Shown here piece after piece: positions 1-10,836 of a stretch of DNA of 64,000 bases. A program made the position numbers and the translations under genes. Below the pieces are notes generated by a model that was not told where the DNA came from, ran no database searches, and saw only the letters and a program-made list of their open reading frames with translations. Source of the stretch: Bathynomus jamesi (lineage: Eukaryota; Arthropoda; Malacostraca; Isopoda; Cirolanidae); contig JAJOZX010001073.1 in assembly GCA_023014485.1 (NCBI GenBank), positions 260,001 through 324,000 on the forward strand. Reading direction: 5' to 3'. How positions within the stretch are numbered: the stretch's first letter is position 1; each line of letters begins with the position of its first letter.

Positions 1-110
1 ATGTATGTATGTATGTATGTATTTGTATATATAGATATGTATGTATATGTATATATATATATGTGTGTGTGTGTGTATGTGTTATTTATTTTTTCTTTTT
101 TTTCTTTCTG
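1..110. repeat. ATGT / TA / TG microsatellite
   Basis: Tetranucleotide ATGT repeats grade into TA and then TG dinucleotides, followed by a T-rich run. The short open frame across it is only a product of the repeat. Confidence 0.85.
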
Positions 111-147
111 TAACCTATATATAGGCTTAACCTTTTTATGTACTTCA

Positions 148-187
148 GTGTTCCTGAGGATGTCATTAGACGAAAGCGCTTGAGCAC
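148..187 (+). ncRNA. hammerhead-like motif (possible Penelope/retrozyme remnant)
   Basis: A 40-base stretch has the layout of a type I hammerhead. The outer helix pairs GTGTTC (148-153) with GAGCAC (182-187). A CTGAGGA core follows (154-160), then a GTC/GAC helix II with an ATTA loop, then GAAA (172-175). One extra base lies between the core and helix II, and the expected cleavage base is U rather than C. Penelope-like elements are known to carry hammerheads, and a similar layout occurs at 62.1 and 63.7 kb here. Activity is not shown and chance similarity is possible. Confidence 0.3.
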
Positions 188-260
188 CATTTTGTGTTTC
201 CTTTCCTTCGTGGTTTTATTCATCATAAATATTTTTCACGTGTTACCTTCGTGAAATAAT

Positions 261-265
<5 letters not shown>

Positions 266-299
<34 letters not shown>
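266..299. repeat. (TA)n microsatellite
   Basis: A pure TA run abuts the left end of the mariner element that begins at 300. A second TA run abuts its right end, so the element sits in a TA-rich target. Confidence 0.9.
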
Positions 300-301
<2 letters not shown>

Positions 302-1060
302 AGGTGAACCAAAAGTAGGTGGACAGTAGGTTGAATAGGGTTTGTGTTATATTATATTATATTATAACTATGGTGTTCATTATAGTGAGAACATGCATTT
401 AACATTAGAGCAGCAACTAAACCAGCCTGGTGTCACTGTTTGGGGTGGTATTTCAAGTTTTGGTGTTTTAGGACCAATTTTTGTTGATGGAACAGTCACA
501 GGTGATAAGTATCTCGAAATTCTAATGAATGAAGTTGTTCCACACTTACAACAACAGCGTAATTCACATGACCTCTATTTCCAACAAGATGGGGCCCCTC
601 CACATTATTCAAGAGCAGTCCGTGAGTATCTTGAAACATTTCCCGAGAAATGGATCGGCCGAAGAGGTCCAATTGAATGGCCTGCACGTTCACCTGACTT
701 TACCCAAATGGATTTTTTCTTTTGGGGAGTACTCAAGGACAAAGTTTATAGTCGAAAACCACGAAGTGTTGGTGATTTGAAAAATTACATCAGAGATACA
801 TTTCAAGAAATTAATGCACAAAGAAACTTGTGCAAAAATGTTTGTCGAAGTGTGAAAGGTAGACTTCAAAGCTGTGTAAATTGTGATGGACAGCAATTTG
901 AGCACCTGCGTTGATAAAATTTTCAGTGCTTTTGTATTGTATTGGTATAAGAATTTTTTTTTTTATTTTGTATTATAGTATACAAAAAATTAAATATAAT
1001 TGTATATGTATTCTCAAAATAAACGTTATCATTTACTGTCCACCTACTTTTGGTTCACCC

Positions 1061-1062
<2 letters not shown>
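300..1062 (+). mobile_element. mariner-type element, internally deleted
   Basis: Terminal inverted repeats of about 27 bp, starting CCRGGTGAACCAAAAGTAGG, are flanked by TA on both sides as expected for Tc1/mariner insertion. The 763-bp body carries only the C-terminal part of a transposase. The N-terminal DNA-binding region and the first catalytic Asp block are missing, so it cannot move on its own. Confidence 0.85.
387..914 (+). pseudogene. mariner-family transposase, C-terminal DDE fragment
   Basis: The frame encodes the later part of a mariner/IS630 DDE transposase. It has VTVWGGISS, then the second catalytic Asp in FQQDGAPPHYS, then IGRRGPIEWPARSPDF carrying the third catalytic Asp, followed by the FFFWG block. 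The first DDE block (TDE-type) and the two helix-turn-helix domains are absent. The frame is open from 342, but similarity starts only near the WGG block, so the upstream start has no support. The source is the internally deleted element spanning 300-1062. Confidence 0.8.

Positions 1063-1123
<61 letters not shown>
1063..1123. repeat. (TA)n(TG)n microsatellite
   Basis: TA repeats change to TG repeats directly downstream of the mariner element and run into the hairpin that follows. Confidence 0.85.
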
Positions 1124-1125
<2 letters not shown>

Positions 1126-1183
1126 AAGGTTAAGTCGTGATATTTTTGTTAAAACTAACGAAAATAACACGACTTAACCTTAC
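1124..1183. repeat. 60-bp near-perfect inverted repeat
   Basis: GTAAGGTTAAGTCGTG is repeated in inverse as CACGACTTAACCTTAC, with both arms extending into an A/T-rich stretch of about 24 bp and a short loop. It lies between the microsatellite and the 5'-truncated LINE. It may be a tiny foldback element or a solo terminal-repeat pair. No coding content. Confidence 0.7.
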
Positions 1184-3440
1184 ATTTTAGGAGATTTCAA
1201 TGTTCACGACCACCTTTGGCTTTCCTCCCATTTCACTAACATCCCTGGTGAACTAGCTTACAACTTTTCTATCCTAAATAACCTGGAGCAGATTGTACAG
1301 CACCCTACTCGTATCCCCGATCGCCTTGGAGATAGGCCCAACATTCTGGATTTATTTCTTTACTCTCGTCCTTCTTAATATGTGAAACTTTTTTTCCGTT
1401 GGGCTCCTCCGACCACAATCTTGTATCTTTTCCTGTCCTATCACTCCAATTTGGCCTTTGGTACTGGCGCTGCTGATTGGGAGGCCCTTAGGCAGTACTT
1501 CTGTGATTTCCCATGGAATGATTACTGCTTCCGTTGACGGGGCCCTTCGAGTGTGCTGTGCTGAGCGCATCACGGAGGTGATTTTCTCGGGCATGGAGGC
1601 ATGCATTCCATATTGTATTCCTACTAATGCAAAAAGAACCTTGGTGTAACTTGTTCTAATACTATCCGCAACAAAGATGAGTCTTTCAGAAGGTACCGTC
1701 GCCATCCAACTCCTGATTCTCACTCGGCTTATATTTCTGCGCGGAATCGTGCAAAATCTGTTCTTCGACTCGCCAAAAATTCCTTCATTCGACAAAAATG
1801 TGAAACCTACCCAATTCTAATTATTCTCGCTCTCTCTGGCATCTCGCTAAGAACCTCTTCAACAATTTCACTTCCTCTTTTCCATTCCGACGGCACAGTT
1901 GCCGTCTCTTCTCCTGCCAAAGCTGAATTCTTCGCTCAAACTTTCGCTTACAACTCGACTCTTATCGATTCTGGTGCTGTTTCTCCATCTCCTCCTCTGA
2001 CCTTATCTTTGAAATTAGAATCTCTTCCAAAGATGTTTTTTCTGCCCTATCTGGGCTGAACTCTAGGAAGGCGTACGGTCTTGATGGTGTTCCTCCTGTT
2101 CTTAAGAACTGTGCTTGTGCTGACACCCTACCTAGGCAAACTCGTCTTTGTCTCTCATCTGGTACTTTTCCTCCCTGCTGGAAGTCTGCTTTCATTCAGC
2201 CTGTCCCAAAGAAGGGTGACCGCTCTCTTAACCCTCCAACTATCGTCCAATTGCTTTGATTTCTTGCCTTTCTAAAGTTTTTGATCTATCCTTAATAGGT
2301 CCCGCAAGGGATGCTCTACTGGCGATCTTGTATATCTCTGACTTGGTCATCCTCCTTTCGGTATTTCAGTGAAACTTTTGCTATTACGCTAGACATATCA
2401 AAAGCTTTTGATAGAGTGGCACAAATCTTTAATTTCGAAACTGCCCCCTCCTGTTTCTACCCTTCTATCTGTGTCTTCGTCTCTAATTTCCTTTCTGGCT
2501 GATCTATGGCTACGGTTGTAGATGGCCACTGTTCTCCTAAAGCTATCAACAGTGGTGTTCCTCAGGGTTCTGTCCTGTCACCTACTCTTTTCCTTTTATT
2601 TATTAATGATCGCACTTCGCACTTCCTGTCCTATTCACTCCTATGCCAATGATTCTACTCTTCACTTCACCCGCTTCCCAAAGCGTCCCTCACAACAAGA
2701 GTCACTCCATGATTCGTGTAGGACGGCTATGGAGCACCTGACCTCTAATCTTTCTACTATCTGATTGGGGAAGAGAAAACCTCGTGGTTCTCAATGCCTC
2801 AAAAACTCGGTTCTTCATATGTCTACTTGTCACAATCTTCCACACGACTATTCTCTTGCCTCCAACAACACACAACTCAATCCTTCCACTTCTCTTAACT
2901 TAACATTCTTGGCGTTTCCTTTTCTCGTGATCTTTCCTGGAAAGATCACATATACTCTTTCTAAAACAGCTTCTAAGAGGTTAGGTGTGCTGTACCCGTC
3001 TCTGTACAGGGTTCTTGTTCGCCCCTGTATGGAGTATGCTTCTCACGTGCAGGGTGGCTCAACCCATACAACCGTACTTGCTCGCTCAGGTGGAATCAAA
3101 GGCTTTTCGTCTCATCAACTCCCCGCCTCTTACTGTCTTCAATCTCTATCTTTACTATCGCTATTATAACGAACATTGCTCTCCTGAACTCTCTAACTGC
3201 ATGCCTCCACCTCTAAGGAGAGCACGCAGCACCAGACTTTCTACACTTTTTCGCTCCTTTGTCTGTGCCAAACTCTCTAACGCAAGGGTTAATCGGTATT
3301 TTCAATCTTTCATCTACTCAACCGGTCATTTCTGGAACAATCTTCCCCAATCCATCTTTCTTCGTGTCTATGACCTCCCATTTTTCAAACGCAGTGTGTC
3401 TAGGCATCTCGAAAATCCCCGGCCTTGATTTTGACTTCTT
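1184..3440 (+). mobile_element. degenerate non-LTR retrotransposon (Jockey/CR1 group), 5'-truncated
   Basis: Translated pieces in shifting frames follow the order of a LINE ORF2. The endonuclease end comes first ([13 protein letters not shown], then [10 protein letters not shown]). Reverse transcriptase blocks follow: a GLDGVPP block near 2080, DISKAFDRV near 2395, NSGVPQGSVLSP near 2550. A 3' region near 2990-3420 reads CMEYASHV, ESKAFRLINSP and CMPPPLRRARSTRLST. Many frameshifts and stops make it dead. The 5' end, including the start of the endonuclease, is missing. A second fragment of the same family lies at 45275-45560. Confidence 0.8.
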
Positions 3441-3566
3441 TTTTTGGTGTGTGTGTGGGGGGGGGGGTGCTTTTATGAGCATTTGCCCTTGGCCCCTCCC
3501 TGCATAAAAAAAAAATCCTGAACATTTTAAGGATTTCATGAAATCACTAGTTAGATTCCTTGTAGC

Positions 3567-6298
3567 GTATACACTAGGGTGGCAATAAAAAATGAAGTTG
3601 CAAAATTTAAAATGTGCGGGTGCTCATTTTATTCGGTTTATTGAAAAAACAAATTCTGCCAAATTTCAAGTTCCTAATCTTATTTTAAGTGGTGGTACAA
3701 GACACAAAGAACTTTGTGCTCTAGGCTATTGGAAACGAGTGTTCGAGTGAGCTTCAAAGTTATACAAAACAAAAAACTGAAAAGAACGATTCTGATAAGA
3801 CTCAAACAACCTCAAATAGGACTGCAATAGCTTGTAGTGATCTGATAGATTACAATTATGCCTAATTTTTCTGGCTTCGAATGAACGTGGATTTATTGGC
3901 ATCAGGGAACATCTTCCGGTGCTGCTCCACAACCTGAAGAACGTATTGCTGTTGATCCTCCTGTGTGGTCAGCACAGCGTTAAAATCTTTCATTAGGGCA
4001 ACTCCTCTTTCTGCGGGATCATTGACAACACTGATGGCAGAGACGCGCTGTTTCGCTTGTTGAAAATCTTCATCTTCCCACTGCTCCGGATCCTTGGAGA
4101 GGAAGGATGTGGGAAGCTGGAGCAGGTGGAAGAAGGCCAATGTGTTCTTCGTGACAAAGGCTGCCAAAGAAAGATGTTCAGCATCTCCCACATCAATTGT
4201 CACACGAGGCGAAGGACTCTTCCTTTCTTCATTTTTGAGCGCCTCAACCATGCCTCTTTCACCGCGCTGCTGAGATATTCATCAAAAAAGGCCAAAGCGA
4301 CCAACTTTTCACTTAAGTACCAAAGATGGCTAGTGATCCCTTTCAAAGCGGCCTCTGCCACGCGTCGGTTAACTTGTCTGTACTGCACCAGCTTTTGTAT
4401 CAGCTCCAAGTCCAACCACGGAGCATATCTGGCTACCGGGGCATTGAACCAAACTTTAACGTAAATCTCTGCAACAAAGAGGCAGAAGTCAGTAACACCC
4501 TGGAGCTCCTGGCCGTGAGTTTCCCCAAGTTCCGCAACTGGTGACGGTACAAGAAGATCTTAAATGCATAGATGCATTTTGCCATCCACCGTGCCCTGTG
4601 GAGGGCACCCGGAGTTTGAATATGATTTTCCTTATGGTAGATTTATTCCGAGAAATAGCAGTACGAGTTCCAGGAATTCACGGTAATCATCGCGAGGCTG
4701 CTGAGATCTCAACTGTTCGTGCACAAACTCTGCAACTTTCTCCTTGAATGCGTGCATCCGATCTGCCACCTCACGGTCTCCCTCAGCAGAAAGAAACGAA
4801 TCCTTTACAATCTTTGGCCACACCTCCGCCAATCTTTGAAAGAGCTTGATTTGGTCCCGAAGAGCATGCTACTAAGGCTTCGAAAACTTTTTCGAGAACT
4901 ATTTCCGCGATGTGGTGACGACAAGCAAGATTGAGAAGTTTCTTCCCGAGCTTCTGCTCGAGGAATTGACAAGCGCCATTCAAGTGACCGGTGTTACATG
5001 ATGTGTCAAAAGACATGGCTGCGATCCCGGGAGATAACTGCCAGTCTTCCAGCATGTCATGCACTGCTGTTGCCTGCGCCAGACCTGTTGATGATGGCAG
5101 CTTTGGTATCCCCAACAGCTTCATCACACCTTCTCCTGAAACCAGGACTGGAAGGCGATCGACCTTCTCTTTGTTTGTAAGGTCTGGAAGGAGCTTGCCA
5201 TCCCAATGAACTGTTAATGGTACCGTGGGGGAAAAGGACCTTCTCAGCTCGTCCGCGATGTCTTGGCGGAATTTCATTCGAGCTAGTCGGATTGTCTCGA
5301 TTCAATGCGTAGTGCTCCATACTTTGTCCAGCAGCTGCTAAGGTATTGGCCACAACATGGACTGCCCGGCGATTGGATATCTTTGTGCAGTCCAACGCTT
5401 GCGCCAATTCTTGAGTAACAATCTGATTTAACCCTCTTGATCTTTTCCTCTTGGGAGTGGCAGATGACGCGCCTCCTATTGCTCCGACATTCACCTCATC
5501 TTCCTTGTCAGTATCCTCGTTTGTAGAACTGCTGCTCGACTCCAAAACCACGGACCTGTCCATCTTCTGGAGTTCATTCAGGTTCCTTCGTTTCCTTTTC
5601 TCTTGCTCACGCTGCCGTGTCATTTTGTTCTCCTCTTGTCTAATATACTTCTGATCAACAAGTCCTATAGTTCCTCGACGACCAGGCTCACGCTGCGCAA
5701 GAAGAAACTGCTTGTCTTCTTTATTTTTGATGATCGTGAGCGCAATCGAACAGGCCTTTCAGACCTTCTAGAAAGACCTCCTTGTCCATCTGGGTTTTGG
5801 TACGCCTCGCTCGTAATTTCTTTAAGCTTCTCCACTCAGAATGGAGGTTCTCCAGCTTGTCTTGTGCCCGGTGCGTAGCTTGAGTCGGAAGACTTGCATT
5901 CTTCCACATCTGTTCAACCTCTATCATCACCAGTCGGCTACTTTCTCTGACAGGTGAAAGAACAAGAATCGTTCCAGGACCTGCCGCTTGGACGGAAATT
6001 TGGCTCCTGTAAGGGCATATGAGTTGGGAGAAGTCTCCAGTAGCCATAAAACATTCTTTCTTAGAGTAGTCACCATTTTTCATCTACCTGCAAAGTATAC
6101 AAAATAGAGAATTAGTAAGTGACAATGGTGGAAACTTTGTTACTCTTGTACCCCCCTAATGTTTATCAAAAGTCCTAAAAATTTGCCTGATTGATTTTCT
6201 TCAGGAACTGCAGCACCAAACGCGCCACCGCACTCGCTCCTCCAGGCAACTTGGATTTTTACCCCTATTAATAGGGCTATTGCCACCCTAGTATACAC
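3567..6298. mobile_element. hAT-superfamily element with 8-bp target duplication
   Basis: The element (3575-6290, 2716 bp) has inverted ends TAGGGTGGCAATA / TATTGCCACCCTA. It is bounded by a perfect 8-bp direct repeat GTATACAC (3567-3574 and 6291-6298), the hAT signature. It carries one transposase on the - strand. A related, much shorter derivative lies at 51294-52008. Confidence 0.92.
3862..6083 (-). pseudogene. hAT-type transposase with a few frameshifts
   Basis: Starting from an ATG at 6083 on the - strand, the coding sequence can be followed through three or more frames to a stop at 3862. Visible parts are a basic N-terminal region with KRKRRNLNE, a Ser/Asp-rich linker, and a catalytic-type core near 5000 reading MSFDTSCNTGHLNGAC, then LACRHHIAEI, the CxxH block typical of hAT insertion domains. 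The C-terminal half includes FVTKNTLAFFHLL and DPEQWEDEDF. Few stops apart from the frame breaks suggest a fairly young element. This family is widespread as uncharacterised hAT-like proteins in arthropods and cnidarians. Exact subfamily not assigned. Confidence 0.75.
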
Positions 6299-6554
6299 AC
6301 ACACGAATACAAAAGACACGAAACAGCAACAGACCGGCTGCTCCCTATGAGGCTGTTTGTTTAAGAAGGAAAGTTAAAAGATGTATAAGAAAATTTAAAG
6401 ACGAGTGAAAGTTTTAAAGTAAAGAAAAAAGGTTGAAAGGAAAGAAAGAAATTTAAAGATAAAGTGAAAATTTTAAAGTAAAAAGAGGAGGGAATCCGAG
6501 TGAAAATTCTACGATACTTCTACGCACTAACAAATGCTTCTAACTGTGGCGGTT
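6299..6554. other. no gene seen; purine-rich spacer
   Basis: An A/G-rich stretch with imperfect GAAAGTTTAAAG repeats lies around 6370-6490. No coding or RNA signal is seen. Confidence 0.5.
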
Positions 6555-7093
6555 TAAGGCAAGCTAAGCATCTAATCTCTTTTTGAAGGATTCGATCGAA
6601 TTACTTTGAAGTACGCTGGCTGGCAATCCATTCCACAAATTAACTATACGATTGAAAAAAAAAATGTTTAACTTCATTACATTTAAAATGTTTACCATTA
6701 CCGCGAGTTCTATCCGCATTTCTGAAGGTGAAATATTTTTCGGCGTCGACATTATGGAAACCTTTACTCATTCTCAACCTCCTCGAATAGGGGCCTACGC
6801 CTTTTTACGAGTGACAATAAATTTAACTTTCTAAACGGGCAGCGTAGGATTTGTTTCGTAGCCCGTCGCTGCATTCTCTCCATTCTGTCTTTCTTCCGTC
6901 GTAAATATGGGGACCAGAACTGAACGTAGTATTCCAGGTGGGGGCGTACTAAAGAATTATATAATGTTAGCATTGTTTTCTCCGATTTAAATCCAAATGA
7001 TGTACCAATAAATCCCAAGATTACATTTGCTTTTCTGACGGCTTTGATACATTGCTTACTTGGTTTAAGAGTGTCGACAACAATAATACCCAA
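6555..7093 (-). pseudogene. CR1-like non-LTR retrotransposon, 3' fragment
   Basis: The - strand encodes the C-terminal end of a CR1-type reverse transcriptase. It reads KANVILGFIGTSF, then LYNSLVRPHLEY, then QRRATKQI, then EKYFTF and FFFNRIVNLWNGLPASV, ending in SFKKRLDA. A stop or frame break separates the two halves near 6760. The 5' part of the element is missing. The order and spacing of these motifs are typical of CR1-clade elements. Confidence 0.8.
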
Positions 7094-7784
7094 ATTTCAA
7101 ATGGGTCTGAAAAAAAAAACCGAAAATCAGTTAGTATTTTACTGGGGTGACAAGACATTGTGGACACCCTGTACTTTCAGAATGCACAGTGCCAAGCGTT
7201 GATTTTTCAAACGATATACGACTGTAGGAAGTGCAAGAATTTCGTGCAGAAAATATAGGAATTTTTAAGAGGAAAAGGAAGCTTTGTACTTTTTCTTTCT
7301 CATTTCGTTTAAAATCTTAAAAAACTGATGAAGATCAACTTTGGAAAAGTAAATACCTACTTTGTTTTAAGTAACTTTTTCAAACAGAGGTTATAGAAAC
7401 TTATAGTGGAAGCCAACCTAGTATTAGATATTACTAATAAACTTGTAGAAATGTAAATAACGTCACAGTATAAAGTCTGGTAAATATAGTTTTGTGGCCA
7501 CCTATTATGGCAACGCCCATGACCAGTGATTGGCCGAAAGTCGAGTCAAATTATACCACAAGCGCTTTGTTCGAGCATTATTCGTATTAATTATATTAAA
7601 GCAAGCGAGTAGTTTGGCTAAAACTTGCACTATATACTTGCAAAGGTTGAAAAACAGTGGTTTGGACCGGTCCAGTTGCATCATTAATATATATAATAAA
7701 TTAAATAGGTAATTTTTCTCCCAAGTTTTTACATTCTGTTTATTTTGCTGACGTTATGTTATCATTATAACTCAACTCTTTCAG

Positions 7785-8014
7785 GCAATAAAAAACGAAG
7801 CCAACTCGACCATCCTAGAACGATTGACATGATTATCGAAGCTATTGAGAGCCTTGAAGACAGCAATGGGTCGAGCGTTCAGGCGATAAAGTCGTACATA
7901 ATAACAAACTTCAAAGTTCGCGATGACATGATCAAGTCCATGATTAAAAGGGCTTTGACGAGTGCCTTGAAGGATAACCTCCTCGTCCGACCCAAGAATC
8001 AATCTCTCAATGCG
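7785..8014 (+). CDS. H1-like exon: helices of the globular domain
   Basis: The acceptor is a pyrimidine tract ending CTTTCAG and the donor is GCG|GTTAGT. It opens with two bases completing a codon from an upstream exon and ends on a full codon. It encodes roughly residues 5-75 of an H1 globular domain. Confidence 0.78.
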
Positions 8015-9008
8015 GTTAGTTCCCGGTTAAATCTTTTGGCCGCTTTATTATTGTAGTTTTAAGCAAAAGGAGACATTAACTATTTTTTTTAAAATAATTC
8101 TTATTTGAAAGGAGTAAAATTTGTAAGTTTTGCTAAATTGGATTACTGTCTTCAATTTTTTTTTATCGTCAGTACGTCATATCGATGATATCGTGTTCAG
8201 TGTTAGTGTTCTTTTGAATTTGCTGGAAACTTTGAATTCGGTTCTTTATTAAAAGTGTACGCAGTTTACTTTGGTAACTATATATATTTCAGTATTAAAA
8301 CATATGAGGCTTCGCGCGGCACAATGACAAATGCACCAAAACAGTTTTGAGGAAAACGGCTTTAAATTTTGTGAAAGTTTAAAATACTCGTAACTTTATT
8401 AAAATAGATGTAATTCGATGTTTTTTTTTTATTTTCTAAGTAATTTTATGAACATTGAATGAGTGAATGATTAAATAATAAATTTTAAGTTTTTGTAAGG
8501 TAAAATAACGGGTATAAAGATTGGAAGATTATAGCAATAACTTTATAAAGAATGGACGAATTTTGATTGTTTTTGTTTCATTTTTACTATAATTTTATGT
8601 CGAATAAATAAATGAATATGTAATAAAAAGACGACCCAGTACGTGATAGAGGAAAGGTCGGAGTTAACTATGGCATAGGAAACGGAACCTTCGCCCGGAG
8701 GGTTGATTAGCCATTGTGCCGCGCTTCGCCTCGTATAATATTGTAAACTGCCTCTAGCGAGCGGACACGTTTCACAGAGTCATTCCATTAAATAGATCCG
8801 TACCTTCGTAAAAACGTTTATCCATTATACCCCTTCACAGCAAATTTTGTCGGGGCGTTACCTAATCCGTCGGAAAAAACCGGATGAAATCGAACCCCCC
8901 AAACCGAGACCGTCTCAGTTACGTCAGTTGAGCGTTCTCAAATCGCAGAAAAACAAAATGAAGACAAAGACGAAGAAAAAGAAGAAGAAGAGGAAGGGAT
9001 TCTATTAA
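7785..9008 (+). CDS. linker-histone H1-like protein (two 3' exons)
   Basis: Two exons (7785-8014 and 8841-9008) join in phase 0. The first holds most of an H1/H5 winged-helix (H15) domain: DHPRTIDMIIEAI, then GSSVQAIKSYI, then MIKRALTSALKDNLLV. The second finishes the domain with SGRYLI, matching the GASGSFKL end of H1 domains, then continues with a Pro/Arg-rich stretch and a Lys-rich tail (KMKTKTKKKKKKRK) before TAA at 9006. Splice sites are TTTCAG|GC, GCG|GTTAGT and TTCACAG|CAA. The first coding exon, which must end in phase 1, was not found. H1 proteins bind linker DNA at the nucleosome dyad. Canonical animal H1 genes lack introns, so this is likely a divergent or replacement-type variant. 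Confidence 0.78.
8303..8741. mobile_element. MITE-like inverted-repeat element in the H1-like intron
   Basis: The ends read TATGAGGCTTCGCGCGGCAC and, in inverse, TATACGAGGCGAAGCGCGGC, both followed by ACAATG. They face each other 440 bp apart inside the intron between the two H1-like exons. There is no coding content. The target duplication could not be fixed, so the family is unknown. Confidence 0.6.
8841..9008 (+). CDS. H1-like terminal exon: end of globular domain and basic tail
   Basis: The acceptor is CCCCTTCACAG. The 55-codon frame stays open from the acceptor to TAA. The start (QILSGRYLIRRKK) matches the last beta strand of H1 domains. The tail has a run of lysines, as in H1 C-terminal tails. 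The in-phase join to the 7785-8014 exon is the main support. Confidence 0.75.
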   Translation, partial: QILSGRYLIRRKKPDEIEPPKPRPSQLRQLSVLKSQKNKMKTKTKKKKKKRKGFY

Positions 9009-10300
9009 CTTATCAATTAACACCTAATTAATCCCTATAATCCGAGTTAATTGAGATTTGGTTTTTAGTCATTCTGTTTATTAGTCTCGTTTTAAAATTT
9101 ATTGCTAGTCCTTTTAGTTATCAGTTTTAGTCTGTTCACACGAGCTATTTTCAATTAATAGTCGATTTTCGTTTGTTATTTTTATGTACGTAAGTTTTTT
9201 TTTCTTTCAGCTATTTTTTGTTATAAGATTTATATCGAAAGTTACAAATGTAATGTTCAAATTTTATCCCTAATTACATACTAATATGAAGTTACGTTAA
9301 ATTTGGAAGTACAAATTTTGTTTCTTAGTTGGAGGTGAATTTTAAATGAGAAACGATATTCATTTGTTTTGTTATTATACACCAGATAGAGAGGTTTTAA
9401 ATATGCAAATTGAACAAATTTGAACGTTCATTCTAAAGAATAATTGTAGTTAAGTTACATAACCATATATATATATATATATTATATATATGTCGAAATG
9501 AGTCTGATGGTTACCAGTTATCGGATGGTTGCTCTTAGTTGTAGGAGAAACTTGCTAAATGTTGTGAAACTAATTGATGCTGTGTTATTTTTTTTTACTG
9601 AAATGTTTCAAACAAAATTAAAAAAAATTTCGAATCCAAATATTTCTCTTAAAATTCCTTTAGTTCTTATGAGCCGTTAACACTTTATTTTTATCATACT
9701 TTATTGATCATCATATCATAATTCACCGCATGTCCGTCCGTCTCCTTTTTAGGTTCAAATGGTGACACCCTGTGGGGTCCCTGGAGTGTTTTAACAACTC
9801 GTTTTTCAGATCGGGTGTACCCCAAAACAATTTATATGCTAAAACAGGAAGCACTTACGTTTCAAAACTGGGATGTGAAACTCCAAATTTTGATGGCTGC
9901 TTTGGTGAATTTGTTGATCTGCTGGCGGCTTTTCTGGCTATTAAAGTCTACGAGTAAACCAAGTCCTAACACGATTCTACAGGGTTTCATATACTTTCGT
10001 GGAATGGAGAAAAGTTGGCCAATAAATTTAGAAAAGAATGTAACCATCAAAATTTTTGGCTACACATCGGAGGCCATGATGGGTAAAATACAAATGTGAC
10101 ATTTTATTTGAAATTTAACTGCTTCGTGAGCTTCAAGTAAATTCTCTGAAGCTGCATTTGAAATGTAAGTTATTCGTGAGCTAATTGTAAATGTTAAACT
10201 AACTCGCTTAAAATTTTCTTAAAATAATTTACATTACATTTTATTGCTTGACTATTGTGTCAGAAAAACATTGGGGAATGTTCTGAAAACTTATCCAGAG
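9009..10300. other. 3' flank of the H1-like gene; no gene seen
   Basis: AT-rich sequence with a short TA microsatellite near 9465-9490. It probably holds the 3' UTR of the H1-like gene at its left. Small open frames near 9500-10100 match nothing I recognise. A GACACCCTGT motif near 9763 resembles a stray mariner end. Confidence 0.5.
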
Positions 10301-10320
10301 AAAGAATCTTACGGATTGAA

Positions 10321-10836
10321 CATGGCAAGAAAAAGGAGGCCATCACTTGGAAGAACTACCAAATAAACTGCAAGAAAGAAAACCAGAAGGACCGATGAAG
10401 AGTATAGACCAAAAAAAAAAAATTGCAACGTGAGAGTCTCATCGTGCCCGACTTGAAGATCCAGAGTACAGATTAGAACAATCCTGAATTTAGAACAACA
10501 AAAGAACACAAGCCCATCAACGATAGCAATTGGCACAATTAAAAACGGCATTAGCTCAGGAACGAAAAATAGGCGCGGTATACGACGCAAGATTCTTTAG
10601 AGAGGCTGGCTGACCAGATTCTGTTAAAACTCGCTTGCTACCAAGTTTGTACAACTGGAAGAATTTGTGATGAATGTTATGCTTATTGCTGGAAACAAGA
10701 GCGACCTGGGTTTTGCTGCGAAAAAGACAAGGTTAAAATCGATCTTTTGGAGGCATACCCACAGTTGTTTCCAAGATTTATTCAAACGCCGATCATGCAT
10801 AAAATTCGTCAATATAATAATGCTTTCGCCCGGTTT
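10321..10836 (+). pseudogene. Helitron Rep N-terminus and zinc-finger segment
   Basis: The start MARKRRPSLGR matches the typical Helitron Rep N-terminus. A degenerate stretch follows, with QERKIGAVYDARF near 10560. A clear finger appears at 10660-10835 as CDECYAYCW, ERPGFCCEKDKVKI and then IRQYNNAFARF. This CxxC...PGFCC...KV...IRxYNxAFA order is the standard Helitron zinc finger. Stops and frameshifts break the rest. Confidence 0.75.

Noticed and set aside
7507..7590. ATG at 7507 (MATPMTSDW...) as the first exon of the H1-like gene
   Set aside because: No donor in the phase required by the 7785 acceptor was found before the stop.
7530..7712. 60-codon + strand frame as a gene
   Set aside because: No similarity, low complexity AT-rich end and no supporting signals.
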